Counted from the stretch's first letter, positions 1 to 10,023 are shown. The stretch is DNA of 22,500 bases from Chromera velia (GCA_018398765.1 JAHBMJ010003357.1:15826-38325); one strand, 5' to 3'. The notes: generated by a model not told the origin, from the letters alone. Program-made: numbers and translations.

Positions 1-62
1 TCTTGCGCATGCAGCGCCAACCAAATATTTCCCCAAAAACTCCTTGCTTCTCCTCCCCGTTT

Positions 63-356
63 TTAACCTGCCATCTCGGCCATTGTGGTCCCAATGTCGT
101 GTATGAGATCATGGTGTTGTCTGCATAGAGGCAGGCATCTGTCGAGCGTTTCGATGGGCACCCGCCTTTCTTCCAGCCGCGGGTGAAGGGACTCGGGCAC
201 CTTATGATGCCACGTTCCATCTCTGCCGCAGCCAGGCACTGCACACACCGGACACATGCCCAGCATCTTCTGGGCTCTTCCCTGCTGCCTGTGGTCTGCG
301 TCTGAAGAACTGCAGTCCGAGACTTCAAGCGATAATACCGATGCTGCACCGTGCAT
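63..356 (-). CDS. HNH-like zinc-binding small protein or terminal exon
   Basis: This is a 97-residue frame from ATG (354-356) to TAA (63-65). Seen: C35-P-V-C38, C43, W49-H50-H51, then C74-L-P-L-C78-R-Q-H81-H82 and H86. Two Cys pairs around a His-His pair, followed by CxxC-R-x-HHxxxH, is the layout of HNH/treble-clef zinc domains. The Asn usually found before the second Cys pair is not visible (the stretch reads ETLDRC), so nuclease activity is doubtful. The first 30 residues are polar and uninformative. A stop lies just upstream of the ATG and the ATG context is weak (T at -3). CAG acceptors occur inside the frame, for example before TTCTTCAGAC, so this may instead be the last exon of a larger minus-strand gene. 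The zinc ligand pattern is strong; the gene model is uncertain. Confidence 0.45.
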   Translation of the reverse strand: MHGAASVLSLEVSDCSSSDADHRQQGRAQKMLGMCPVCAVPGCGRDGTWHHKVPESLHPRLEERRVPIETLDRCLPLCRQHHDLIHDIGTTMAEMAG

Positions 357-412
357 TGACAATTAAGGAGCGAAGAGGCGTGAGACTACAAAAGCATAAA
401 GCGACGGAGAAG

Positions 413-925
413 TTCCTGCAGGCTCCGAAAGCAGGTTTTACTGATTTAACAATTGTTATCAAGCAATGAGCGGACCAAAGAAGCAGCTCCATGGGTCAAC
501 TGGCTGGTCGATCAGGAGATCAATCTACGTATGTCATTTCTTTTCTCGCATGATTCGGATCCATACGGAGGATCGAGCAATCAGGGACAAACGACCATAC
601 AAGCAGAACTATGCAACTGCAGAGATCGACCGCCTCCGCATGCATGCATAGAAGTGAGAAAGGGAACATCAGATAACAAAGATGTCGATCAAGGAAAAGA
701 GAATTAAGCTGAAAAATACTCAACACACTTCCTGCAGGCTCCGAAAACAGAGTTCACCGATTCCATGGTTGTGGTCAAGGAGGGATGCAATCAGTGGACT
801 AAAGAAAGAGGTCCAGAGGTTAATTAGCTCCGAAGTCGTCAGAGGATCGATCGATACCATGAACTTCTCTTCTCACATAGTTCGATCAAATACAGACGGA
901 AGAATAAACGGGAAAAGGACAAATG
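413..925. repeat. Diverged tandem duplication, two ~190-bp arms about 320 bp apart
   Basis: The arm at about 413-600 matches the arm at about 729-925. They begin with the same 17 bases (TTCCTGCAGGCTCCGAA) and stay alignable with indels through TTCTTTTCTC / TTCTCTTCTC (538 and 865) and a following ATTCGGATCCATACGGA / GTTCGATCAAATACAGACGGA stretch. The offset drifts from 316 to 327. No convincing protein is encoded across both arms, so this looks like an old non-coding or intronic duplication. Confidence 0.5.
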
Positions 926-969
926 AACTAACGGTGGAGACAATGAGCCTCGTTGAACCTGCATACCAC

Positions 970-1209
970 CTGCTGACCTGCCAACTCGGAGCTGCATTTT
1001 ACTGCCAGTTTTCTGCCATTGAGAATCAAATTTACTCCGTTTCTTCCGCCCCACGCTGCCCTGACGGGGACGTTTCCTCTGAATGCGAGCCTCATTTCTA
1101 TGGTTGTGGTTGCCACAACAAACCCCTTCTCCTCAAGCGTGTTCTTGAGGATTTGTCCCGCCTCCCACAGTGACCCTGTCCACCACGGGTAGCGGCGATT
1201 CCAGGTGAC
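970..1209 (-). CDS. Candidate internal exon, Trp-rich, unknown protein
   Basis: On the minus strand CTGCAG precedes GTCACCTGG, and an 80-codon open frame runs to CAG followed by a GTGGTA donor. Both ends are phase 0. It begins VTWNRRYPWWTGSLWEAGQ and continues with a mixed beta-like segment. The first strand is weakly reminiscent of the start of an AP2 domain, but the remainder does not follow that fold and I do not assign it. It could belong to the same gene as the HNH-like frame downstream, though no intervening exon could be proved. Confidence 0.3.
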
Positions 1210-2598
1210 CTGCAGGCAGGCCAACAAAATGCTTTAATTTTTCAGACATGGCTCCAGGCCATCTGATTCGATCAGGCTATGATTTTTAACGAGTCGCACA
1301 CAGATCGCCATATTGAGTGAGGAAGATCAATGAAAGCTCGGAAAAATGACTGAATGAGTGCATGTAAAAAACTCTACCATACGGCATTGCAACATTATTG
1401 CAAGCATGATCGCTTCAGACAAGCACACGAGACAGAGAACAGCCTATCCGACCTCTCGAGAGGAAAGTAAAAACCGACCAGCCGACAGACCGAAGGATCT
1501 GTTTAGGTCCTGTGAAACAAACAGACAGATAAACCGACTCCAACCTTTCTTTCAGCTTTCTTTGTTTTACCCTTCAGAAGAAAAATCGGAGGACACACAG
1601 ACACTTTGTTCTGCTCTTTTCGTTCTTTCGCTTTTCCTTTTTTCTTTTCATCTCCCCAAGGAGCTTCACACGCAAAGCACTGAGAGACGGATAGCGCGAC
1701 CAAGCGGTACTAAAAGAGAGAACAGACGGCCTTACAAACACAGCAAGGATATTGACGCTGACCCAAAACTTGCGGAAGCGAAGCCCCCCATCACCGCCCA
1801 GGGTTTCCAGAGTCCTTTTTCCCGCCTGGAAGTAAGCATACCATACACACAGAATTGCAGAAAACGAAGACCGATCAGCGATGATTGACCCCCTTTGCAT
1901 AAACATGCAACCAAAAACGATCTTTCTTGCTTGCCAATTAATCCGAATTGCCTGAGGCCTCGGCCCGAAGTGGAGAGTAAAAAAAAAAAAAGAAACACCG
2001 AAGAGAAAAGAGAGATTGGTACCCCGGAGAAAAGAAACGAGGAATAAAGAGAAAAGGGAAGAGCGGAAAGAGTGAAGGAACCAAAAACGAAACAATTCCC
2101 AAACAGTCTGACCTCTGTACGGCGCTTCTTCTTCATTGGTTTGAGAGTAGAAGCCGCCGTTGAGTGCAAAGCAAGATCTGCATGAGAGCGATAGATGTGC
2201 AGGAGGAACAAACGGAGGACGTCCGTGCAGGTCAGAACAAAATGTGGAGTGAAAATGATCTCTGCCCTCCTACCATGCAAAAAAGTGGCGGTCATGCACT
2301 ATATGATAGCATGAGTCTCCTTCAACGTACCGGCACACGACAACCGGCATTGGTCTCTCTAAATACCAGAATGGAGTCAATTTGAAAGATGGTAAAAGAA
2401 GAATACGCAACACAAAATAGACGTACATGAAAGAAGAGAGAGGGAATGATCCGCACAAATCTGAACGACCAAAAAGGCATAAATGTAGAAGTGCCTCTCA
2501 TACTAGATGACCTACTGACCCTGCTGTGCGAAAAAAGAGAAAAGGCGAGACAGGCAGACATATTTTACGTTCTTCTTTTCTCCTTTCTTTTCAGACAG
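1210..2598. other. No gene established; A/G-rich spacer with one small candidate exon
   Basis: The stretch is rich in A/G and T/C runs (for example 1980-2060). The only coding hint is a minus-strand segment 2113-2177, between a CATGCAG acceptor and an ACAGAG/GTCAGA donor. It reads 21 codons ending STLKPMKKKRRTE, a basic nuclear-localisation-like cluster. It is 65 nt long (phase 2 start) and could be part of a minus-strand gene, but it is too short to trust. Confidence 0.2.
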
Positions 2599-3939
2599 TC
2601 AGACAGACAGCAGACCTGAAGCGTGGATGTCGCTCCCCTGTTTTTGAAGTGGAGGGGGGGGGGCAGCAACGGCAGAGTGGTGTGAATGCTGCTCCATGGA
2701 ACTGCCTGCATGTGTTTGCCTGAAATCCGACTGGATCAAGTCGACAGTCGGCCGTTCTCGGTCTTTCCCTCCTGCTCCTGGAGACACGATCTGTGCGGGG
2801 TTTTGATGCTCCTGCAAGGGCTGAGGTTGCATCGACACCATCCTCAGACTGTATCCGACTGGGAGACTCTGCTGTGCCTGCGTTGACGGGGGCAGTTGTG
2901 AGTGACTGCTTGTGCCTTCTGATGCCGTCCCACCTCTGGCATCGAGCTGCTGCTGCTGCATGGCTACTGCAAAGAAACCCAGGGAAGGGGGAGCAGACCT
3001 CGCTGCCTCCACAGTAGCCTGAGGAGCTGCATGCTGAACAGATGCCGAGGCAGTGGAGTTACGCGAATGGGGCGTGTTTCGTAAGGACGCTCGTGCTCGG
3101 TGTTGGTCTGGAGGCATTTCCTGTTCGTGTTGTTCTACTTCAACCCCCTGGCTGAGAGGCGGGAGCAAAGGGGAACCAGAAGAATGATGATGTGCATTCG
3201 CATTTCCACTCCGTTGGCTACTCTGGCTTGCCCTCTGACTAGCTGAGGGCGGTACGTGCACTGCTCCTATTTTCGTTGACATCGAAGGGCCAAATGCCAA
3301 CGCGAGATCTTCGTGAGAGGTCGCGGACTGCGTCTGAGTCTGAGCCTGCCCTCCCTCCTGTCCTTACAGATCGTGCCCCGAAGACTCTGCACCGCTCTCA
3401 AAGGACGTTGACGGCGCACTCCCCGCATACAGAGAGGGGAGAGAAGCGGACGCTGATTGTCGGGCCTCCTGTTGCTGCTGCCACACGGATGGGTCCTGGC
3501 CATGCGGCGAAACGAAAGACCCTTGAGGCACAGTCGCCAACACAGATGGGGCAGGTGGGGCAAAACTGATTGCGGTACCCGGAGAGAGTGTATCGATCCC
3601 CCTCTCCACCGTTATCACTCTTCAGCTTGTCAGACTGTCATGATCACAGTTCGGAGTGGGATTGAGAGGAATAGAAACAGGACTAACTCCAACCTGACTC
3701 TCAGTTGTAGGGTCTCTGGGCGTTTGCACCGATGCTGCTGGTTGGGATTGGGGGTGCCCAAATTGAGTCTGCATCCCTCCCACAACCCCTCCCCCAGGTG
3801 GAACAGAAGGATTGAAAAATCTATAGGTACTCTGTTGATGCACGATGGCTGTGGGGCTGGAGGTGGAGAGCTTCCTTTGCCACGCTGCAGACGGAGGTGG
3901 GGGGGGCTCTGTCGCGGGGGGGAGTTGCGCAAGAAACAA
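2599..3939 (-). pseudogene. S/Q/P-rich frame, copy 1, broken by TGA and TAA
   Basis: One minus-strand frame stays open across most of repeat copy 1, giving a disordered, Ser/Gln/Pro/His-rich protein with short Q runs (AMQQQQLDA, WQQQQEA) and PPPPP. It is interrupted by TGA at 3622-3624, which copy 2 shares, and by TAA at 3364-3366, where copy 2 has CAA. The stretch where copy 2 carries its own TAG is intact here. Many of the differences from copy 2 change the amino acid, as expected without purifying selection. It may be decayed exons of a large low-complexity protein of the kind common in coccidia, or one frame kept open by composition. No family is recognised. Confidence 0.45.
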
Positions 3940-4093
3940 AATCTCCGGTACACATGCACATCACAAAGTCGTTGCGTCTCCCTTCGTACAGATCCGCAAA
4001 CACAATCCAAAACCCAGACAGACAGACAGACAGACAGAGAAATAAAAAGAGAAGGAGAAAGAGATGAACGAGAGGCGACTGCGGGGGGAGAGA
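2612..4093. repeat. Direct repeat, copy 1 (~1.45 kb)
   Basis: This segment recurs at 5822-7322. The offset is exactly 3210 bp from 2612 to about 4035, so there are no net indels over ~1.4 kb. Differences are scattered, mostly transitions. The copies then differ in the number of GACA units (fewer here) and continue matching for about 60 bp (AGAGATGAACGAGAGGCGACT) before diverging. The left end is a short GACA run joined to ACCTGAAGCGTGGATG. Confidence 0.9.
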
Positions 4094-4141
4094 CCAGCAA
4101 AGAAGATCAACAAAGAGACAGAATGATAGATAAACAGAACA

Positions 4142-5083
4142 TTAAACGAGGACGGACAAAAAAACACAAGCATGCAGGCTGAGCCATAACATCAATAAAA
4201 CACACGGACAGTCTGTATGGGAAAAAGGAGATCGAACAGGTCGACAGGCCTTCCAAATCCGAATCCATGCCTCCCCCGGCCGACGAACCAGATCTCTCCC
4301 CTCATCCTCCTCCTCACTGCTGCCGAGCTCGCTGGAGGAACTTGAATCAGGGGGGTGGGGACGCTTATATCCTCCTTCCATGTTCAAGCCGAGTCTACTC
4401 GAAGAGTACGACTCAAATCCGGCACCCCCGCCGCCCACCATCTGTGCCCCCGAGGAAGAACCGAAGCCAGATCTTCCAGGGCCTCCGTAGAAACTTCCAC
4501 CGCCACCACGATCCCGGCCTCCATGGCGACCCCCTCCGCCTCCTCCTCAGCCTCTTCCATACCCACCGCCGCGCCCTGTCACTGCAGCCCTCCAGGCGCT
4601 GGCTTGTTTCAGATTTCCAAAACCACCACCACCACCGCCGCCAGCGAAAGGCAAAGAGGGAGGGGGAGGCTGAGGCTAAGGGGGACGGACCCTTCCCCTT
4701 GTCATTCCCTGGTGCATTGCCGCTGCCGCTGCGGCCGGATGGCCACCTTACACCTGCATAGAAAGCACCCGAGGCTCTTTCTGCTGCTGCTGCTGCTGCT
4801 GGTGCTGTTGATGCATCATCTGGGTGGGAAGAGAGCCAGAAGAAGAAGAGGAAGCTCGAGAGTGAGAGGGGAGTTGAAGGATTCTGGGAGGCATAGACTG
4901 CTGCTGGTGCTTCTGTTGCGTCTGATGCATAGAGTGAGAGGGTGCAGGAGGCCCTGGGAAAACGAGGTGATGCAACGACGCCGGCAGATCACTTCGGGGA
5001 CCGGGGGCATGTAGACGGGGCAGAGCAGATGGCATCATCCCATTCGTCCTCAAGTCTTCTCGAAGACCTGTCAAAGCCTGCAC
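4142..5083 (-). pseudogene. Q-rich then RGG/G-rich frame with three in-frame stops
   Basis: One frame reads, in order, a Pro/Ser/His/Gln section ending in a seven-Q run, an Ala run, a Gly-rich section with RGG- and FGG-like motifs (GGGGGGFGN, GGRDRGGGGSFYGG, GRSGFGSSSG), and an acidic SSEEEDEG tail. RGG boxes are typical of RNA-binding proteins; no RRM or other folded domain is visible. Stops lie at 4748-4750 (TAA), 4676-4678 (TAG) and 4547-4549 (TGA). A possible intron from CAG/GTGTAAGG (donor at 4753) to a CTCAG acceptor near 4669 would remove the first two but not the TGA. TTTGTGCAG just before the frame (about 5078) could be an acceptor. It is therefore either a decayed gene or exons of a gene not fully resolved here. 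Confidence 0.4.
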
Positions 5084-5712
5084 AAAGCAGCAGCAGCAGT
5101 AGCAGTAAAATTGTGCAAGTGGGAGACGGCCGGGGGATCGGGGGATGCCGGCGCCTTTCCTCCCCCCTTTAATCCGCTCTCAAAGTTACCACCAAAACAC
5201 AGGAATACACAATTTCTCTCCTAAAAATCACACCCTTCGATTTGTCAATCAATGTCTTCCTATCTGCAGACCCGTCCAACGAGTGCAAAATCCCCCCGGA
5301 AAATAACGAAAACACACAGAAAAAGAGTTCAGGAAACATCGAACGCATCCACTCGCTCTCTCCATTTTTTTGTTCCGTTTTCTGGATGCACTGCCTCGTA
5401 CAGAACCAAGAACAGAGAGAACTACCAACAGACCAAATGAGGGAGTAACAGACCCACATTCACTTCCGTTAGTACCACCTCCTGAGTTCCCATTTCCTCT
5501 GCAAGCAATCAATTAGTTTGTATACCACACACACGCGCAAAGCGGAATGAAGTCGTGAGTATTGTGCTAGTCATTGTGGAGTATGCTGCAGGCTGTCTAA
5601 GACAAAAAAAGAAGAAAAGTCAGAGGGAGCCTTCTTTTGCATATGTGCAGGCAGATCGGTCTTCACGAGGGAGTCCTTGCTGCCTCTTTTTGTCTGCTAA
5701 ATTCAAAGAGAA
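5084..5712. other. No gene seen
   Basis: A short CAG/AGC trinucleotide run (about 5089-5106) is followed by mixed sequence with no frame supported on either strand. It separates the Q/G-rich frame from the repeat tail fragment. Confidence 0.5.
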
Positions 5713-7161
5713 ACGCAAGAAACAAAATCTCCGGCACACATGCACATCACAAAGTCGTTGCGTCTCCCATCGTACAGATCCGCAAACACGATCCAAAACC
5801 CAGACAGACAGACAGACAGACAGACCTGAAGCGTGGATGTCGCTCCCCTGTTTTTGAAGTGGAGGGGGGGGGGCAGCAACGGCAGAGTGATGTGAATGCT
5901 GCTCCATGGAACTGCCTGCATACGTTTGCCTGAAATCCGACTGAATCAAGTCGACAGTCGGCCGTTCTCGGTCTTTTCCTCCTGCTCCTGGAGATACGAT
6001 CTGTGCGGGGTTTTGATGCTCCTGCAAGGGCCGGGGTTGCATCGACACCATCCCTGGACTGTATCCGACTGGGAGACTCTGCTGTGCCTACGTTGATGGG
6101 GGTAGTTGTGAGTGACTGCTTGTGCCTTCTAATGCCGTCCCACCTCTGGCATCGAGCTGCTGCTGCTGCATGGCTACTGCAGAGAAACCCAAGGAAGGGG
6201 GAACAGACCTCGCTGCCTCTACAGTAGCCTGAGGAGCTACATGCTGAACAAATGCCGAGGCAGTGGAGTTACGCGAATGGGGCGTGTTTCGTGAGGACGC
6301 TCGTGCTCGGTGTTGGTCTGGAGGCATTTCCTGTTCGTGTTGTTCTACTTCAACCCCCTGGCTGAGAGGCGGGAGCAAAGGGGAACCAGAAGAATGATGA
6401 TGTGCATTCGCATTTCCACTCCGTTGGCTACTCTGGCTCGCCCTCTGACTAGCTGAGGGCGGTACGTGCACTGCTCCTATTTTCGTTGACATCGAAGGGC
6501 CAAATGCCAACGCGAGATCGTCGTGAGAGGTCGCGGACTGCGTCTGAGTCTGAGCCTGCCCTCCCTCCTGTCCTTGCAGATCGTGCCCCGAAGACTCTGC
6601 ACCGCTCTCGAAGGACGTTGACGGCGCACTCCCCACATACAGAGGGGGGAGAGAAGCGGACGTTGATTGTCGGGCCTCCTGTTGCTGCTGCCATACAGAT
6701 GGGTCCTGGCCATGCGGCGAAACGAAAGACCCTTGAGGCACAGTCGCCAACACAGGTGGGGCAGGTGGGGCAAAACTGATCGCGGCACCCGGAGAGAGTG
6801 TATCGATCCCCCTCTCCACCGTTATCACTCTTCAGCTTGTCAGACTGTCATGATCACAGTTCGGAGTGGGATTGAGAGGAATAGAAACAGGACTAACTCC
6901 AACCTGACTCTCAGTTGTAGGGTCTCTGGGCGTTTGCACCGATGCTGCTGGTTGGGATTGGGGGTGCCCAAATTGAGTCTGCATCCCTCCCGCAACCCCT
7001 CCCCCAGGCGGAACGGAAGGATTGGAAAATCTATAGGTACTCTGTTGATGCACGACGGCTGTGGGGCTAGAGGCGGAGAGCTTCCTTTGCCACGCTGCAG
7101 ACGGAGGTGGGGGGGGCTCTGTCGCGGGGGGGAGTTGCGCAAGAAACAAAATCTCCGGCAC
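5620..7161 (-). pseudogene. S/Q/P-rich frame, copy 2, broken by TGA and TAG
   Basis: This is the same frame as in copy 1, open over about 1.5 kb except for TGA at 6832-6834 (shared) and TAG at 6088-6090, where copy 1 has CAG. It has no stop at the position of copy 1's private TAA, so 6088-6828 reads as a 246-codon open stretch starting MITVERGID. The sequence is low-complexity and disordered, with no domain, signal or membrane segment. Below 5822 the frame runs on through translated GACA repeat (SVCLSVW) and is unlikely to be coding there. Confidence 0.45.
5713..5822. repeat. Third copy of the repeat's tail, joined head-on to copy 2
   Basis: CGCAAGAAACAAAATCTCCG through CCAAAACCCAGACAGACAG matches the right end of copy 1 (from about 3929) and of copy 2 (from about 7139). 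Here it runs straight through a GACA tract into the left end of copy 2 (ACCTGAAGCGTGGATG). This is a tail-to-head tandem junction with the rest of the upstream unit missing. Confidence 0.85.
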
Positions 7162-7225
7162 ACATGCACATCACAAAGTCGTTGCGTCTCCCTTCGTACA
7201 GATCCGGAAACACAATACAAAACCC

Positions 7226-7261
<36 letters not shown>

Positions 7262-7322
7262 CGACAGAGAAACAAAAAAAGACGGAGAAAGAGATGAACG
7301 AGAGGCGACTCCGGGGGGAGGG
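5822..7322. repeat. Direct repeat, copy 2 (~1.45 kb)
   Basis: It is near-identical to 2612-4093. It has more GACA units at its right end (about 7225-7266, with one CCGA variant) and then the same ~60-bp flank AGAGATGAACGAGAGGCGACT before unique sequence begins near 7323. Confidence 0.9.
7225..7266 (+). repeat. (GACA)n microsatellite at repeat end
   Basis: GACA units mark each joint of the 1.45-kb repeat: about 2600-2612, 4014-4038, 5801-5825 and 7225-7266. The tract length is the main difference between the two long copies. Confidence 0.85.
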
Positions 7323-7705
7323 ACCATGAGGGCGAGAAAGGTGGAGAAAGAATGCTCCCTACTTCCTGTTGGATCTCTTCTTTTCTCCTCTTTTTGGTGT
7401 AGACTTTGACTGTAAAGCCAGATGGATAAACAAGGAAAAAAAGAATAAAAAACATGTTATGTCACCAGCTTCTCTTCTCTTTCTACAAAAGTTGGATTTA
7501 TACGTGTATCCATTCTCGTGAGGGTGAAGATAAAGAGAAGTCCCCCTGCTTTTTATTGGCTTAGTCCTTCTGCTACGTCCTTATGCAGACCTCCAAAGAG
7601 AGACAAACAAAAAGTGGACCACAGACAGAGAGACAGAGAGATAGAGAGACAGAGACATTGTCAAGAAAGATTTCAACAAAAAGAAACACTGTGACAGGAA
7701 TATTT
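7323..7705. other. No gene seen
   Basis: Unique sequence after repeat copy 2, with A/G-rich runs and a GACA/GAGA run at about 7613-7656. No frame is supported. Confidence 0.5.
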
Positions 7706-8218
7706 TCACTTCGACTCAGAAGTATGCGTGCAGAAGACGTGTTCCCCTTTCTTGCTACAATACTTCACGTGGAGAACCTCTACTCTAGTCTGGGTCTCTG
7801 CCGGGAAGATGTCTGCAACTGAGGGCAATGTCAGATCCCTGATGATTATCAAAAAGTCTGTATACCCATTCGAGTCTTCTTCAGCCCTTTTTGCAAGCGC
7901 TCTCCCCATCCACTTTGCTGGAAGACTCTTTATGAACTGCAAAGTTTTGTCTACCACCCATCTGCACATCTCTACAATCTCCATCTCCCTTAGTCTTGCC
8001 TTCTCCTTTAACCACTTCTCTTTCATCTTATGTGCCAGCCCTGTCGGATTCAAAAACTCCTCAAAGGTTTCTATCCCTTCCCCCATGATCCACGCTTTCC
8101 TGACTTCCGCCTTCTGACTGCCTAGCCATATGAGAAGGTCAAGTCCTTCTACAGTAGGCTTGGATGGTGGCAGTTCTGGTCTATAGGTGCATGTTGGTTG
8201 AGATACACCTAAAGACAT
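7706..8218 (-). CDS. Unrecognised intronless 170-residue ORF
   Basis: An ATG at 8216-8218 opens a 170-codon frame ending at TAA/TAG/TGA near 7706. The product is of ordinary complexity, unlike its neighbours. It has a short Pro-rich start (RPELPPSKPTVEGLDLL), then a charged, probably helical middle (LAHKMKEKWLKEKARLREME) and another helix-like stretch (CRWVVDKTLQFIKSLPAKW). There is no signal peptide, membrane segment or zinc motif. I do not recognise the family. Reasonable alternatives are one large exon of a host gene, a retrocopy, or a fragment of a mobile-element protein, since it abuts an AT-rich block of foreign composition. The last ~25 residues (Cys/His/Ser-rich) look less conserved and may be intronic. 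Confidence 0.5.
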   Translation of the reverse strand: MSLGVSQPTCTYRPELPPSKPTVEGLDLLIWLGSQKAEVRKAWIMGEGIETFEEFLNPTGLAHKMKEKWLKEKARLREMEIVEMCRWVVDKTLQFIKSLPAKWMGRALAKRAEEDSNGYTDFLIIIRDLTLPSVADIFPAETQTRVEVLHVKYCSKKGEHVFCTHTSESK

Positions 8219-8641
8219 ACTGCTACTAGGAGACGTGTCAGCCCATTGCTAATATGGCCACACTGCTAATATATGGCCCAGCAAACTGTAGACCGAGTCT
8301 GACTGAGATAAAGAAGTGACAGCGTATGATAGCATAGTGAAGTCATTTACTATATTCAAACTTATGTTTTTGCGATAGGCTTAAATTAAGTTTTAGCAAA
8401 TAATACCAATTGGTTTGTTTAAGTTTGTTGCTTGTGAAAAACTTTGGAAAAAGAGAAAACTAGAGAAAAGGCCACTTTCTAGAAAGAGAATTATATAAAA
8501 ATTGCTAAAATTAAAAAAATATCTTTTCTATGAGTAACTTTGAGTGTAAAAGTATAGTGTGCTAAAAATAGTGGCAATTGACACTGACGAGGTGAGGCAG
8601 GGGCCGCAGGGCTGCAAACTTCGAGTTTAGCTTCAAAATAT

Positions 8642-8679
<38 letters not shown>

Positions 8680-9050
8680 TCTATGCGCATCTGATATAGC
8701 TTAGAAAAAAATATTATACATAGAAGATAATGTTAGTAGATAAATCTAGGATATAAATTATTTTTTTATATTTTTTTTGTTTACACTGTGCTGCTTTCCC
8801 TATATAATGTAGCTACAATCTAGGCTACAATAAAAGTAGTGCTATAAAACTGTATGTACCTAGCTGCTAGCTTGGCTAATAATACTTAACTCTACGTAAA
8901 AAGAACTAATGATTAAAACATGTATGGTTTAACCTAGCCCAGGCTTAAACCGTTCTTCCACATTTTATTTAACTACCTCATTAGCTAGTTTATGAGTGAC
9001 TAAGGCTGAATGCCTAACTATAGTACGTATTTTTGCATGCTACAGATCAA
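8219..9050. other. AT-rich block, no gene
   Basis: The composition changes sharply to A/T-rich sequence with many stops in all frames. It contains an uninterrupted (AT)n run at 8645-8676 and long T runs near 8760-8780. It has no recognisable organellar gene or transposase. It contrasts with the near-balanced composition of the coding-like regions around it. Confidence 0.6.
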
Positions 9051-10023
9051 CCCAGCTTTGCATCGATTCTTGTTAGTCCCTCAGGCTGGGGAGACGGCTT
9101 GAGAGCAACTATGAGAGACAGTTAACTTTGCCTCCTTGCTCGTGGAACAACCAGTTTAGTTCGATAATTGGCATCCATCGTTCAATGGGGAAGCAAGTCT
9201 TACTTCTAGACGATGCCGTTCTGATTAACTTCTGAAACGTTTTGGCCAGGAAGAAGGCAGCGCTTGCATTTGAGAAAGAAGATGGAAAAAGATGAAGAAG
9301 GAGATAGGAAACAGTTTTGGCAGTTCCGTGAACCTGCTCAGGGATCAGACGCCAGTTCTTAAGGGTTCTTCACCGACCTGCGGTTGGACAGCACAAACAG
9401 TTGGCACGCACGCATGTCAATTACAAAAAACTGGCGACGGGGTCAGACAGATGAGGTTTTCTCCCTTTTGGGGAAGTAGATCGCTCAGGCTGTGTGGGGA
9501 TCAAGCCAAGCCAGGCTACCCCGATTTTGCCCGTCGCCTCAGCTGTCTCCATCATTCTACCACCATCTACTTCATAACAGGCAAGGCCAGAAAGAGCTTT
9601 GGGGTAAGATATGAAGATGAAAGGGCACAATCTAGCCTAGTCTATCAAAGTAAAGTTCTCTGGCTCTTCTTCTATTCTGATTGAGTTAGATTTAATTCGG
9701 TAGAAAGAAGATAAGGCCACGTACACGTTCCTTGTGAGGATATAAGACCACTCTGCTTTGCCGCGGGAATTCAGTGAGTAGCCTTCTCTTGCCTGTGTTA
9801 TCTTCCTTCGTGGGAGAGGACTGCCCTACTAGTAGCAGTGTATGTCCAGCTACGCATTGAACCTACCGAACGTTAGACGCTCATTCATGGTCCGATGACG
9901 ATGGTGAATGATGATGATTAGGTATAGAAAGAAGTCGGTAAATCCTAAATATATCTGTGTACAATTGATTCATTCACGATTGCTGTATTAGCAGCTTTTA
10001 TACTAAATAGTACTTGTGGTTAC
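9051..10023. other. No firm gene; one weak plus-strand ORF
   Basis: An ATG-initiated plus-strand frame at 9292-9684 is open for 130 codons but shows no motif, no conserved look and no obvious splice signals. A short GATGATGATG run lies at about 9908-9918. The rest of this ~970-bp stretch has nothing I can support. Confidence 0.15.

Noticed and set aside
970-1209. AP2 domain in the VTWNRRYPWW exon
   Set aside because: Only the first strand resembles AP2; the conserved later strand and helix positions are not met.
3457-4182. Plus-strand 241-codon frame in repeat copy 1 and its equivalent in copy 2 (6667-7329)
   Set aside because: Arg/Cys-rich with a translated GACA tail. The opposite strand gives a typical Ser/Gln/Pro protein with Q runs, so this is a shadow.
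8219-9050. Organellar DNA insert in the AT-rich block
   Set aside because: No cytochrome, plastid gene or rRNA fragment could be recognised, so AT content alone is not enough.
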